From NCBI RefSeq assembly GCF_007827045.1, contig NZ_RPFW01000003.1, positions 992,001 to 1,056,000 of the forward strand: a DNA stretch of 64,000 nt, in the 5' to 3' direction. This DNA is from Trebonia kvetii (GTDB taxonomy: Bacteria > Actinomycetota > Actinomycetes > Streptosporangiales > Streptosporangiaceae). The position numbers and the translations under genes are program-made. Of this stretch, positions 33,908 through 43,465 are shown in pieces. The stretch's first letter is position 1. Each line of letters starts with the position of its first letter. Below the pieces are notes generated by a model that was not told the DNA's origin, ran no database searches, and saw nothing but the letters and a program-made list of their open reading frames with translations.

Positions 33908-34963
33908 TCAGATCTCGATGATCGCCCGGCCGAGAATCCGGCCCTCCTCCAGCGCGACGCGGGCCTCCTCGATCTGTTCCAGCGAATACCGGTTGGTCAC
34001 CAGCTTCGCTAGCGGGAACTTGCCCTCGCGCACCCATTCCAGGAAACGCGGGAAATCGTACTCGGGCTTCGTGGCGCCGAGGCTCCCGCAATAGCGGCGC
34101 TGGTACAGCAGAATCTCGTTCAGGTCGACCGAGACATCGGCGACGGGAATCCCGATAAGCACCGCCATGCCACCCTGGTTGTCCGCCCTCGGGCCGCCCT
34201 GCCTGACTGCCCGCAGAATCTGGAGAGCGGTCGTCGGCGCGCCGACGGCGTCCAGGGCGAAGTCGACTCCGCCCGGGCAGATCGCCCGAATAGCGGTGAC
34301 CGGGTCGGCATCCGAGGCGTTGATACCGTGGGTAGCACCGAACTCCTTGGCGAACTGCAGCTTACGGTCGACCAGGTCCACCGCGATGATGGGATCAGCG
34401 CCCGCGATAACAGCGGCGCCAATCGCGGACAAGCCGACGCCTCCGACGCCGAATACGGCCACCGACTGGCCAAGCCCGACCTTCGCGGTATGCAGCACCG
34501 CGCCAGCTCCCGTCAGCACGGCGCAGCCGACGAGGCAGGTGATATCGGTAGGGTCGGACGGTGACATGGGTACGACCTTCTCGGCGAACGTCACCATGTG
34601 CTCGCTCCAGGTATACACATCGCCGTCAGCGATGAGGGGCCGGCCGTGCAGGGTAGCGCCGGTGGGCCTGGAAACAGGCAGTCCGCGAATGGGAATCCGG
34701 GGCACCCATGTCGTGATGACGTGATCGCCTTCTTTTACGTGGGTGACTTCGCTTCCCACCTGCGTGACGATGCCGCTGCCCTCATGGCCGAGGCCCATCG
34801 GCCGGGGCGAGGCGGTGCTGCGCAACTGGTGCACCTGTGAGTAGCAAACACCGCTCGCGAAGTTGCGGACCGTGACCTGATTCGGACCGGGATCGGGAAT
34901 GTCGATTTCCTCGATCACCAACGGCCCGCCATGCTCTACCTGTACGGCGGCCTTGCTCTTCAT
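33908..34963 (-). CDS. Zinc-dependent alcohol dehydrogenase (class III-like)
   Basis: A 351-aa MDR-family oxidoreductase. ATG at 34963 follows GGGGGAA. Catalytic zinc ligands are Cys in ASGVCYSQVHQL and His/Glu in GLGHEGSG, and a third Cys in VGCAVLTGAG. The nucleotide site is VFGVGGVGLSAIGA, followed by AVDLVDRKL, favouring NAD. The four-Cys structural-zinc lobe of classical ADHs is absent, and Ser replaces the usual Gly-Thr/Ser-Asp next to the first ligand. It is the last gene of a three-gene minus-strand run with a decarboxylase and a sorbitol-dehydrogenase-like enzyme. Confidence 0.86.
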   Translation of the reverse strand: MKSKAAVQVEHGGPLVIEEIDIPDPGPNQVTVRNFASGVCYSQVHQLRSTASPRPMGLGHEGSGIVTQVGSEVTHVKEGDHVITTWVPRIPIRGLPVSRPTGATLHGRPLIADGDVYTWSEHMVTFAEKVVPMSPSDPTDITCLVGCAVLTGAGAVLHTAKVGLGQSVAVFGVGGVGLSAIGAAVIAGADPIIAVDLVDRKLQFAKEFGATHGINASDADPVTAIRAICPGGVDFALDAVGAPTTALQILRAVRQGGPRADNQGGMAVLIGIPVADVSVDLNEILLYQRRYCGSLGATKPEYDFPRFLEWVREGKFPLAKLVTNRYSLEQIEEARVALEEGRILGRAIIEI

Positions 34964-35055
34964 GACCGTTCCCCCGATCGATCGAGCCCCGCCTGCTACG
35001 TGTCCAGGCAGCTGACCAGGCAAACGCGCCGTGCCGGGATCCGCGGGCAAGCCGT

Positions 35056-36525
35056 TCAGGTGCCGGCGAGCAAGTCAAGGACCTGCTGGTGCAGTGCGGG
35101 TACGTGCTCTTCGGTTTCTGGCTTCATCGCCACACTGCGCAGGATGCGCCCACTCGGCACGTCGGCCGTCACCCGATGCCCGCGGGCGGCCAGGCTGGCG
35201 CCGTCCACGGTGTAGGTGGCGACGAACAGCGACTGCGCGTCGGGCAGTCGCATGCCGGCGTTGAGTACGTGCGCGCTGGCGCGGTCGACCTCCGACAGGC
35301 TCCGCCGGGCGGGGAAGTAGCTCAGGATGTCCAGCTGCGGGCGCTGGAAGAGAGCGAGTTCATCGCTGGCGTCGATGAGGCCGGCCCACGCCAGGGCCGC
35401 GCGCCGGCCGGGGCGCAGCACGGCGCCAAGGCCATCGGGGGTCAGCGGCAGCAGCTGCAGGGTGAGCCACAGCGCGGCGGCCGCCGCGCCGGCGCGGGAG
35501 CATTCCAGGGATATCTCGCCCAGGTGCAGCTCATCGGACGTGAAGTAGGTGTAGGGCGAGTCATGCAGGTAGTGCCGGGCCACGCCGGGATCGCGGAAGA
35601 GCACCGCGCCGCAGCCGTAGGGCTGCAGGCCATGCTTGTGCGGGTCGATGACAACCGAGTCGCAGTCGGCGATCGCGGCGAACGGTTCCGCTGCCACCCC
35701 CGCAGGCGTGCCGTCTGCGATGAGCAGGAAGAAGCCGCCGTAGGCCGCGTCCACATGCACCCGGGCGCCGTAGCGGCGGCAGAGCACGACAATCTCGTGC
35801 ACCGGGTCGACCGCGCCAAGCCCGGTGGTGCCGGCAGTGGCCACCACCGTGCCGATGCGCCCGGCGCGCAGCGTCTCTTCCAGCGCCTGCAGGTCCATGG
35901 TGCCGTCGGCGGCGGCGGGCACGGCCACTGACTCGACGCCAAGCACATGACACATGCGCCCGTGCGTGTAGTGCGCATCGGCACTGTGCGCGACCGCCTT
36001 GCCCGGGTGCAGCTCGCGGGCGACGAAGAGCGCTTCCAGGTTGGCGATGGTGCCGCTGCTCGTCAGGTGCCCCAGGTGCTCCGGGTAACCGAACATCGCG
36101 GCCAGTTGCGCCACGACCTCTTTCTCCATCCGGCCGGTGGCGGGCCCGCCGTCCAGCGCGTGGTTGTTGGGGTTGATCAGCATGGCGCTGACATAGCCGA
36201 TCACCGCGGCAGGGTGCGGCGGCTTGAGCATCTGCCCGGCATAGCGGGGATGGAAGAACGGGTAGTTTTCCCGCAGCCGCTCGTGCAACGCGCCTGTGGC
36301 CCGCCGCAGCTGCTCAAGCGGCACGTCAAGGGATGGGTGCGGGGTGAAATCGCCGTACCCGGCCATCCAGCCGCCCATCGCCTCGACCGCCTGGTGCAGC
36401 TGCTCGGCGAGCTCGCCGTACCCTGCCGGGCCGGCGTGCAGCAGGCCGGCCCGCGCCGCGGCGCTTGCTGTCGCGTTGCCCTCGGCATCGGTGGTCCCGC
36501 CGGGGATGGCGGAGTCGCTGGCCAC
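35056..36525 (-). CDS. PLP-dependent group II amino-acid decarboxylase
   Basis: A 489-aa fold-type I enzyme of the glutamate/tyrosine/aromatic-amino-acid decarboxylase group. The PLP Lys is in VVIDPHKHGLQPYGCGAV; cofactor-binding stretches HLTSSGTIANLEAL, ATAGTTGLGAVDPV and HVDAAYGGFFLL are intact. Start GTG follows GAAGGGAG. Length fits the family. Adjacent dehydrogenases could oxidise the alcohol or aldehyde produced after amine breakdown, a guess from operon order. The substrate cannot be chosen from these motifs. Confidence 0.87.
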   Translation of the reverse strand: MASDSAIPGGTTDAEGNATASAAARAGLLHAGPAGYGELAEQLHQAVEAMGGWMAGYGDFTPHPSLDVPLEQLRRATGALHERLRENYPFFHPRYAGQMLKPPHPAAVIGYVSAMLINPNNHALDGGPATGRMEKEVVAQLAAMFGYPEHLGHLTSSGTIANLEALFVARELHPGKAVAHSADAHYTHGRMCHVLGVESVAVPAAADGTMDLQALEETLRAGRIGTVVATAGTTGLGAVDPVHEIVVLCRRYGARVHVDAAYGGFFLLIADGTPAGVAAEPFAAIADCDSVVIDPHKHGLQPYGCGAVLFRDPGVARHYLHDSPYTYFTSDELHLGEISLECSRAGAAAAALWLTLQLLPLTPDGLGAVLRPGRRAALAWAGLIDASDELALFQRPQLDILSYFPARRSLSEVDRASAHVLNAGMRLPDAQSLFVATYTVDGASLAARGHRVTADVPSGRILRSVAMKPETEEHVPALHQQVLDLLAGT

Positions 36526-36547
36526 GTAGGCGCTCCCTTCAGGTCGG

Positions 36548-37564
36548 TTACAGCTGGGGCTCGATGATCACCTTAAGACCGGAGCGGCTCGCCGCCACGG
36601 CGAAGGCGTCCGCGGTGCCGGCGAGCGGCGCGCGCAGCGAGACCAGCCCGTCGAGGTCGACCGCGCCCCGGGCGGCCAGTGAGATCGCCCGCGGGTAGAC
36701 CTCGTTCATCCGCCTGGTCATCGCGATGGAAAGGCCTTTGCGGCGGGCCAGGGACGCGCTGAAGGTGGTGGTGTCGTCATCCGGTATGCCCGCCAGGACC
36801 ACTCGGCCGCCCGGCCGCACCGATTCCAGGGCGATCCGCACGCCGTCGTCGTTGCCTGCCACCTCGAAGGCGACGTCCACCCCGAGCCCGGACACCGGCT
36901 CGTCCGGGCTGAGCACGAGGTCCGCGCCGTAGCGGGCCGCTGCCTCGCGCCGGTGCGCGAGCGGTTCCACCGCGATCACCCTGGACGCCCCAGCGGCTCG
37001 CAGCAGCTGGATAAGCAGCAGCCCGATCGGCCCGCAGCCGGCCACCGACGCGGCCGCGCCCAGGTGGAAATGCCCCAGGTCCAGCGACCAGAGGGCCACC
37101 CCGAGCGGTTCAAGCAGGGCGCCCGCCGCGTCCGACACCGCATCAGGCAGCGGGTGCAGCAGCTGCGACGGCCAGGCCATGAACTGGCGCAGCATCCCGT
37201 CGGTGTCGCCGTGTCCGGCGAACCTGATGCGGTAGCAGAGGTTCCGGTAGCCGTCCCGGCAGGCACGGCAGGCCTCGCAGGCTATCGCGGGGTCGATAGC
37301 TACCCGCTGCCCGGCCCGCGGCCCGGACTCGATCACGCCGGCCCCCTCGTGCCCAAGCACGAGCGGGCCGGCCAGCCGGGCGTCGCCGATCGCTCCCTCG
37401 GTCCACCAGTGCAGGTCCGAGCCGCAGATCCCGACGGCCGTCACCCGGACGAGAGCCACCGGCTCTCCCGGTGCCTCATCCTTCCGCGCCGCGGGCGGCG
37501 CTTCCGCTCCGACCCGGATATCGCCCGTGCCGTGCAGGCGTGCGACAAGCACCGCTACCTCCAC
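36548..37564 (-). CDS. Sorbitol/threonine dehydrogenase-like zinc oxidoreductase
   Basis: A 338-aa MDR dehydrogenase. It has the catalytic ligands (VGICGSDLHWW and VLGHEGAGVIE), the four-Cys structural-zinc lobe (CEACRACRDGYRNLC) and the nucleotide-binding segment VAGCGPIGLLLIQLL followed by AVEP, consistent with NAD. The pattern resembles sorbitol or L-idonate dehydrogenases. It begins the three-gene run, 22 nt before the decarboxylase gene. Start codon read as GTG at 37564. Confidence 0.85.
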   Translation of the reverse strand: MEVAVLVARLHGTGDIRVGAEAPPAARKDEAPGEPVALVRVTAVGICGSDLHWWTEGAIGDARLAGPLVLGHEGAGVIESGPRAGQRVAIDPAIACEACRACRDGYRNLCYRIRFAGHGDTDGMLRQFMAWPSQLLHPLPDAVSDAAGALLEPLGVALWSLDLGHFHLGAAASVAGCGPIGLLLIQLLRAAGASRVIAVEPLAHRREAAARYGADLVLSPDEPVSGLGVDVAFEVAGNDDGVRIALESVRPGGRVVLAGIPDDDTTTFSASLARRKGLSIAMTRRMNEVYPRAISLAARGAVDLDGLVSLRAPLAGTADAFAVAASRSGLKVIIEPQL

Positions 37565-37828
37565 CCTCGGGCCTGGACAGCCCTACAGCCGAGGATAGGA
37601 CCATCGTCGGCTCTCGCGGGCAGTGGCCTAGACCTTTGATCTAAACCAATTTTCACGAGTTTTCACTTCTAAAGAATGAAATCAGTCGTCGATCTGGAAA
37701 AAATGAAAGAAATTTACACGGCATGACCACGCCGAATCGCGCGCTCGCACCGCAGCATGGGTTCACGGCCAGCCGGGCAGGACGCCCGGCGTAACCAGGC
37801 CCGGCGTAACCAGGAAGGCGTGATCAGC
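37565..37828. promoter_or_regulatory. A/T-rich divergent promoter region
   Basis: This 264-nt gap separates the sorbitol-dehydrogenase-like operon from the isocitrate-lyase-like gene. Positions 37630-37725 are unusually A/T-rich for the window, with two TTTTCAC direct repeats and TTTACACGGCATGA, likely promoter DNA. A 15-bp unit CCCGGCGTAACCAGG occurs twice in tandem at about 37786-37815. Confidence 0.45.
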
Positions 37829-38821
37829 ATGAGTGCGATTGGCGAGCAGGCGGCGCTCTTGCAGCACGAATGGCAGACCGACCCCCGCTGGGCGGGGATC
37901 ACGCGCGACTACAGCGCGCAGGACGTGATCCGGCTGCGCGGCTGCGTGGCCGGGGAGCACAGCGTTGCCCGGCGCGCCGCCAGCCGGCTCTGGGGCCTCC
38001 TGCACACCCAGGACACGGTGCGGGCGCTCGGCGCGGCAACCGGCAGCCATGCGGTGCAGCTGGCCAGGGCCGGGTCGCAGGCCATCTACCTGCCGGGCCA
38101 AGCCGGCAGACCAGGCGACGGCATCGTGCCCGCCGGGCGGCCGATGGTCCCGGTCGTGGCCGACGCCGAGACCGGCATCGGCGGCGCCCCGGACGCGTTC
38201 GAGCTGATGAAGGCGATGATCGAGGCAGGCGTGGCAGGCGTGCGCTTCGAGGACCACCTCGGCGGGACGGTCCTCGTCCCGACCGGGCAGCACATCGACA
38301 CGCTGACCGCGGCCCGGCTCGCCGCCGACGTGCTCGGCGTCCCCTCGCTGGTGATCGCGCGGACCGGCGCTCGCACGGCGTCCCTGCTGACGTCAGACAT
38401 CGACGAGCGTGACCATGAATTCCTGACCGGCGAGCGGACCGCGGAAGGGTTCTACCGGGTGGAGCCGGGCCTGTACGCGTGCGGCACGCGCGCGCTCGCG
38501 TTCGCGCCCTACGCCGACGTGCTGTGGCTGGAGACCCCGGAGCCGGACCTCGCGGCCGCCCGCGCGTTCGCCTGCGTCATCCACTCGCAGTACCCGGACA
38601 AGCTGCTCGCCTACAGCTGCTCGCCGTCGTTCAACTGGCGTGCGCAGCTGGACGACGCGTCGGCCGTAAGCTTCAGAAAGGAACTGGCCGCGCTGGGATA
38701 CCGCTTCCAGGTCACCACCCCGGCCGGCTTCCGGGCCTCGGACGACGTGCGGGCCTACGGTCAGCCGTACGAGGCGGAGCTCGCCCTGGAGCCGTCCGGC
38801 TTCACCGCCACCCGGCCCTAG
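37829..38821 (+). CDS. Isocitrate lyase homologue lacking the catalytic loop
   Basis: A 330-aa ICL/phosphoenolpyruvate-mutase superfamily protein. ATG at 37829 has AGGAAGG upstream. It matches actinobacterial isocitrate lyase (about 428 aa) in NEWxxxPRW-like start, VADAETGIGGAPDAFELMKA, HIDTLTAARLAADVLGVPS, DERDHEFLTGERTAEGFYR and LAYSCSPSFNW. The signature KKCGH with the catalytic Cys is missing: FEDH runs straight into LGGTVLVPT. The substrate-binding SGW is replaced by PGQ, a 30-40 residue stretch before VADAE is deleted, and the conserved ARTDA is ARTGA. It should not have normal ICL activity; another lyase activity or a regulatory role is possible. Confidence 0.85.
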   Translation: MSAIGEQAALLQHEWQTDPRWAGITRDYSAQDVIRLRGCVAGEHSVARRAASRLWGLLHTQDTVRALGAATGSHAVQLARAGSQAIYLPGQAGRPGDGIVPAGRPMVPVVADAETGIGGAPDAFELMKAMIEAGVAGVRFEDHLGGTVLVPTGQHIDTLTAARLAADVLGVPSLVIARTGARTASLLTSDIDERDHEFLTGERTAEGFYRVEPGLYACGTRALAFAPYADVLWLETPEPDLAAARAFACVIHSQYPDKLLAYSCSPSFNWRAQLDDASAVSFRKELAALGYRFQVTTPAGFRASDDVRAYGQPYEAELALEPSGFTATRP

Positions 38822-38858
38822 CCAGCTACGGGCATTCGCCGGCACACGCCGAGCCTGG

Positions 38859-39806
38859 TCATGCCAGGCACGTGAGTGGCTTGCCGCCGTTGTAGGTCAC
38901 CATGTCCGCTAGCGCGTCCGGCACGTTGACCGGGCCGCCACGCGTGGTTCCGTCGAGTTCGGCGTAAGCACGGTGGAGGTTGCCGACGATGCGTTCCGCG
39001 TCCGGCCATCCGGCGAACCGGCCGAGGTCAGTGCCGCGTGCCGCCTCCAGCGGAGACGCGCCGGCCGCGCGGCCCCGGGCGGCGAGGTCAAGCACGAACC
39101 TCAGGTAGTCAAGCGTCGCCTCGATCGGGGCGGTGCCCTCGAACACGGGGCCGTGGCCCGGCACGACGGTGCGCGCCGCGAGTGGCAGGACCGCCTGCTC
39201 GAGCGCGTCAATGGCACCGGCCACCGACCCCATCAGCTGGAACGGCGTGCCGCCGTTGAACACCAGGTCGCCGCAGAACAGAACCGACTGTTCGGGGAGC
39301 CAGGCAAGCACGTCGTTGGTCGTGTGAGCCGCCGTGCCGACGTACCGCACGGTGATCCTCGTGTCCCCGGCGTGCAGTGCGATCTCGTCGGTGAACGTCA
39401 GAAAGGGCGGTTCGAGCGGCAGTTGTCCCCAGTCAGGGTTGTCCCAGAACGGAAGATCCCTGGCCGGGCCGAACGCGATCACCTCGGCGCGGGCCCGCTC
39501 ATGCGCCACGATCGTGGCAGCGGGGAACAGCGCGTTGCCGAACGTGTGGTCGCCATGGTGATGGGTGTTCAGCACGGTACGCACGGGTGCCGTCGTTACC
39601 TGCCTGATCGCACCCAGGTACGCGAGTGTGCGCCGCTGCGTTGCGCAGGCGTCGATGCTGAAGACCCCCTGAGGCCCGGTCACGAACCCGGTGTTGTTGA
39701 TCCACCATGTCCCGTCTGGCTGTACGTATGCGTACACGCCGCGGGCTACTTCAATGGTTTCCGGACGTCCTGGCGAGGTGATCTCGTGCCCGTGGCCGCT
39801 GCTCAT
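38859..39806 (-). CDS. Metallo-beta-lactamase-fold hydrolase
   Basis: A 315-aa MBL-fold protein. Zinc ligands are visible in LNTHHHGDHTFGN (HxHxDH), GTAAHTTND, CGDLVFNGGTP and VVPGHGPVFEG. No signal peptide. A C-terminal helical part (about 230-315) follows the metal domain. Substrate unknown; such proteins include lactonases and hydroxyacylglutathione hydrolase relatives. It is convergent with the isocitrate-lyase-like gene and separate from putA. Confidence 0.85.
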   Translation of the reverse strand: MSSGHGHEITSPGRPETIEVARGVYAYVQPDGTWWINNTGFVTGPQGVFSIDACATQRRTLAYLGAIRQVTTAPVRTVLNTHHHGDHTFGNALFPAATIVAHERARAEVIAFGPARDLPFWDNPDWGQLPLEPPFLTFTDEIALHAGDTRITVRYVGTAAHTTNDVLAWLPEQSVLFCGDLVFNGGTPFQLMGSVAGAIDALEQAVLPLAARTVVPGHGPVFEGTAPIEATLDYLRFVLDLAARGRAAGASPLEAARGTDLGRFAGWPDAERIVGNLHRAYAELDGTTRGGPVNVPDALADMVTYNGGKPLTCLA

Positions 39807-39903
39807 CGGCCTTCCTCCTCGTGTTCAAGCCGAGTCCCTGATGGACATCGGTGCAATAAGGCATACACGGGCGATGCCGCCGAACGGCAGCTGTCAGGTG
39901 AGC

Positions 39904-42900
39904 TCAGTTATCTTGCGAACTTCCCCAGGGAAGGGCCTCGGCTAGGGGCGTTGGCGAGCCGAAGCGGTGGGCGGTGACAGCGACCGCCTGCTCGTGCAGG
40001 AAGGTCAGCATCTCGATGCGGCCCGCCTCGACCACGGGCTGCGGGTAGAGGGCGATGCCGGGGCGGCCACTGCTGGCCGCGGCGAACCCGGTGCGGTCGC
40101 CGCCGATGAGCCGGACCCGGGCGGGAGCGCCGACGCTGGTCAGGGTGGCCGCCCAGGCGGCCGCGTCCTGCGTCGCGTACGTTGCCCCGGCGTGGGTGAC
40201 CAGGGCGACGACGGCAGGGGCGAGCGGGCTGGCCGAGGAGACCGTGACCTGGGCGCCGGCGGCGATGCCCGCGGCCAGGACGCGCAGCAGGGCCGCGGTG
40301 TCGTCGTTCTCGATGCGGATCGTCACAGGGACGGGCAGGTAGCGCAGCACGTTCTTCTCCGCCAGCAGGCCGCTGACGTCGCGGGCGACGCCGAACTCCG
40401 CGCGCCAGGCGACGGCGTCCGAGCCGGCGCCGCGGGCGACCAGGTCGGCGTTCTCGAGGCCGAGCGCATGGGCGCCATCGACGATCTCCTGCGCGGCCGT
40501 GGACGGGGTGCCGAGCCTGGCCGCCGGGGCGGGGGTCCAGTCGGAGAGGCCGATGAGGTAGTTCGGCCCCCCGGCCTTGGTGCCGGCGCCAACCGCGGAC
40601 CTCTTCCAGCCGCCGAATGGCTGACGGCGCACGACCGCGCCGACGGTGCTGCGGTTCACGTACGCGTTGCCGGCCTCGACGGCGCCGAGCCACCTCTCCA
40701 GCTCGTCCCGCGCGAGTGAGTGCAGGCCCGCGGTGAGGCCGTATTCCGTCTCGTTCTGGATCTGGATGGCCTCCTCCAGGCTGCCGGCGGCGATCAGGCC
40801 GAGCACGGGGCCGAAGTACTCGGTGCGGTGGAATTCCGAGCCGCGCCTGACGCCGGTCTTGACACCCGGGGACCAAAGGCGGCCGCTGTCGTCGAGCGGC
40901 CTGGGTTTGACCAGCCAGGACTCACCGGGGGCGAGCTCGGTGAGTGCGCGCAGCAGCTTGCCGGAGGCAGGCTCGATGATCGGCCCGACCTGCACGGTGC
41001 TGTCGCTGGGGTAGCCGACCCGCAGCGAGGTGACCGCGTCGATGAGCTGGTCACGGAAGCGCCTTGACGAGGCGACCGAGCCAACCAGGATGCCGAGCGA
41101 GGCGGCCGAGCACTTCTGGCCGGCGTGGCCGAATGCGGAGTAGACAAGATCCTTCACCGCCAGGTCGAGGTCGGCGCTCGGGGTGATGACGATGGAGTTC
41201 TTGCCGGACGTCTCGGCGAGCAGCGGGAGGTCGGGGCGGAAGCCGCGGAACAGCTCGGCGGTTTCGAACGCGCCGGTGAGGATGAGACGGTCGATCCGCG
41301 GGCTGGCGATGAGCGCCCGGCCGACCTCATTCTCCGGGACGTGCACCAGGCGCAGTACGTCCTTCGGGACGCCCGCGGCCCAAAGCGACTCGACGAGCAG
41401 CGCGCCGCAGCGCCTGGCCTGCGGTGCGGGTTTGATCACGACGGCGGAGCCGGCGGCCAGGGCCGCGGCGACACCGCCGGCCGGGATGGCGACAGGGAAG
41501 TTCCACGGCGGGGTGACCAGGGTGAGCCCGACCGGGACGTGGACGGCACCGTCGACCGTGTCCAGGTCCTCTGCCAGATCGGCGTAGTAGTTCAGGAAGT
41601 CGATCGCCTCGGAGACCTCGGGGTCGGCCTGGTCGATCGTCTTGCCGGTCTCACTGGCCGCGACCTCGATAAAGCCGGCTCGGTGCCGCTCGAATTCCAC
41701 GGCGGCGGCCCGCAGGACCGCGGCCCGCTCGGTGCCGGTCTTGCGAGCCCAGGCGGCGCCCGCGGCGGCGGTGTCCGCCAGCATCGGGTCTACCGCCGAC
41801 GGGTCGGTCATCGTGTGATCGGCGACTAGCTGATCGCCGAGCGCTGATTTTTCCATGCGGGCGGTTATCTGGCGGGCCCAGTCGCGGTTGGCGGGCATCG
41901 ACGGGTCGGTGTCCTGGGCGTTGCTGAAGCGCGCCGCGGGCGCCGCGGTCACCGGCTGCCGGCGATCCTGGGTTCGGTTGGGGACGGGGACGGCGTCGTC
42001 GACGTTTGCCAGGGCCTTGCGGAAGCGTTCGCTCTCACGGCGGTAGAGCGCGGCGTCCCGGTGGATGTCGAAGACCGCGGACATGAAGTTGTCCTGGCTC
42101 GCGCCCTCCTCAAGGCGCCGCACCAGGTAGGCGATGGCGGCATCGAAGTCCTCGGGGCGGACGACCGGGACGTAGAGCAGCAGCCCGCCGACGGTCTCCC
42201 GGACTGCTTCCGCCTGGCCCTCGGCCATGCCGAGCAGCATCTCGAACTCGACGCCGTCACGGACACCGCGGCGGCCGGCCAGCTCCCAGGCGTAGGCGAT
42301 GTCGAAGAGGTTGTGGCCGGCGATGCCGAGCCGGATGTTGCCGGTCCGCTCTGGCGTGAGGGCGTAGCCGAGCACCCGCTTGTAGTTGGTGTCGGTGTCC
42401 TGCTTGCTGCTCCAGGTGGCCAGCGGCCAGCCGGACAGCGAGGACTGGACGCGCTCCATCGGCAGGTTGGCGCCCTTGACCAGGCGGACCTTGACGGGGG
42501 CGCCGCCGCGCGCGCGGCGGGCAGCGGCCCAGTCCTGCAGCCGCATCATCGCGCCGAGCGCATCGGGGAGGTATGCCTGCAGCACGATGCCGGCCTCGAG
42601 GCCTAGCAGCTCCTCGCGGTTGAGGATTTGGGTGAACACGTCGATGGTGATGTCGAGGTCGTGGTACTCCTCCATGTCCAGGTTGATGAACTTGCGCACG
42701 CCTGCCGCGCCCTGAGCGGCCGCGTACTGGTAGAGCGGGAGAAGCCGGCCGATGACGTCTCCGACGGCCTGGTCGTGTGCCCAGGGCGAGAATGGCCCGG
42801 CCACCGAGGAGACCTTGACCGACACGTAGTCCACGTCGTCGCGGGCCAGCAGCGTCCTGGTGCCCGCCAGGCGGCGGTCCGCCTCGGCCTCGCCGAGGAC

Positions 42901-43350
42901 TGCCTCGCCGAGCAGGTTGACGTTGAGCCGCACACCGCGTTCGCGGATGCGGGCGATCGAGGCGCCCAGCCTGGCGTCGGTGGCGTCGATGAGCAGGTGG
43001 CCGACCATCCTGCGCAGCACCGCGCGAGCGACAGGGATGACCAGCCCGGGCACGAAACGGGAGAGCGCGGCGCCGCCCCGGAGCGCGAGCTTCTGGTACC
43101 AGGGCAGGAACTTCGGGGTGACGGGCACCAGTTCCCGCAGCGTCCGCGCGGCGACGCGCGCGTCCTCGGGCCGGATGACGCCGTCGACGAACCCGACGGT
43201 GAACGCCAGGCCATCGGGATCCTTGAGCACGCCGGCCAGGCGCGCGGCCGACGGCTGGACAGGCTTGGCGGCCGCGGCGGCGAGCCAGGCCGCGACCTGG
43301 GACTCCACGCTGGCGATGAAGGCGGGATCATGCGCAGACTGATCGGTCAC
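39904..43350 (-). CDS. putA: Bifunctional proline dehydrogenase/glutamate-semialdehyde dehydrogenase
   Basis: A 1148-aa PutA that oxidises proline to glutamate, electrons passing to the quinone pool through FAD and then NAD. Residues about 80-450 form the proline dehydrogenase barrel (LFDIAYAWELAGRRGVRDGV and VKGANLPMERVQ); about 500-1000 form the aldehyde dehydrogenase with LAETSGKNSIV (Glu) and GHAGQKCSAAS (nucleophile Cys). The last 150 residues belong to the C-terminal PutA domain. No N-terminal ribbon-helix-helix, so it is not a self-repressor. GTG at 43350 follows AAGGAAC. A LysR gene is divergent. Confidence 0.95.
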   Translation of the reverse strand: MTDQSAHDPAFIASVESQVAAWLAAAAAKPVQPSAARLAGVLKDPDGLAFTVGFVDGVIRPEDARVAARTLRELVPVTPKFLPWYQKLALRGGAALSRFVPGLVIPVARAVLRRMVGHLLIDATDARLGASIARIRERGVRLNVNLLGEAVLGEAEADRRLAGTRTLLARDDVDYVSVKVSSVAGPFSPWAHDQAVGDVIGRLLPLYQYAAAQGAAGVRKFINLDMEEYHDLDITIDVFTQILNREELLGLEAGIVLQAYLPDALGAMMRLQDWAAARRARGGAPVKVRLVKGANLPMERVQSSLSGWPLATWSSKQDTDTNYKRVLGYALTPERTGNIRLGIAGHNLFDIAYAWELAGRRGVRDGVEFEMLLGMAEGQAEAVRETVGGLLLYVPVVRPEDFDAAIAYLVRRLEEGASQDNFMSAVFDIHRDAALYRRESERFRKALANVDDAVPVPNRTQDRRQPVTAAPAARFSNAQDTDPSMPANRDWARQITARMEKSALGDQLVADHTMTDPSAVDPMLADTAAAGAAWARKTGTERAAVLRAAAVEFERHRAGFIEVAASETGKTIDQADPEVSEAIDFLNYYADLAEDLDTVDGAVHVPVGLTLVTPPWNFPVAIPAGGVAAALAAGSAVVIKPAPQARRCGALLVESLWAAGVPKDVLRLVHVPENEVGRALIASPRIDRLILTGAFETAELFRGFRPDLPLLAETSGKNSIVITPSADLDLAVKDLVYSAFGHAGQKCSAASLGILVGSVASSRRFRDQLIDAVTSLRVGYPSDSTVQVGPIIEPASGKLLRALTELAPGESWLVKPRPLDDSGRLWSPGVKTGVRRGSEFHRTEYFGPVLGLIAAGSLEEAIQIQNETEYGLTAGLHSLARDELERWLGAVEAGNAYVNRSTVGAVVRRQPFGGWKRSAVGAGTKAGGPNYLIGLSDWTPAPAARLGTPSTAAQEIVDGAHALGLENADLVARGAGSDAVAWRAEFGVARDVSGLLAEKNVLRYLPVPVTIRIENDDTAALLRVLAAGIAAGAQVTVSSASPLAPAVVALVTHAGATYATQDAAAWAATLTSVGAPARVRLIGGDRTGFAAASSGRPGIALYPQPVVEAGRIEMLTFLHEQAVAVTAHRFGSPTPLAEALPWGSSQDN

Positions 43351-43416
43351 TCAGGTTCCTTGTGAGACGTCTGACTGGTGCGTCCAGTGTCGGCCGTGCT
43401 TCGCTTCAAGAAAAGT

Positions 43417-43437
43417 GAATGTTTCCGATCAACATTC
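43417..43437 (+). promoter_or_regulatory. Palindrome in the putA/LysR divergent promoter
   Basis: GAATGTT and AACATTC with a 7-nt spacer, roughly 30 nt before the LysR coding sequence and 70 nt before putA. LysR proteins bind interrupted palindromes of the T-N11-A kind, so this is a candidate operator. Confidence 0.55.
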
Positions 43438-43465
43438 GTAAGCAAAGCCGATGTATCATCGCGTC

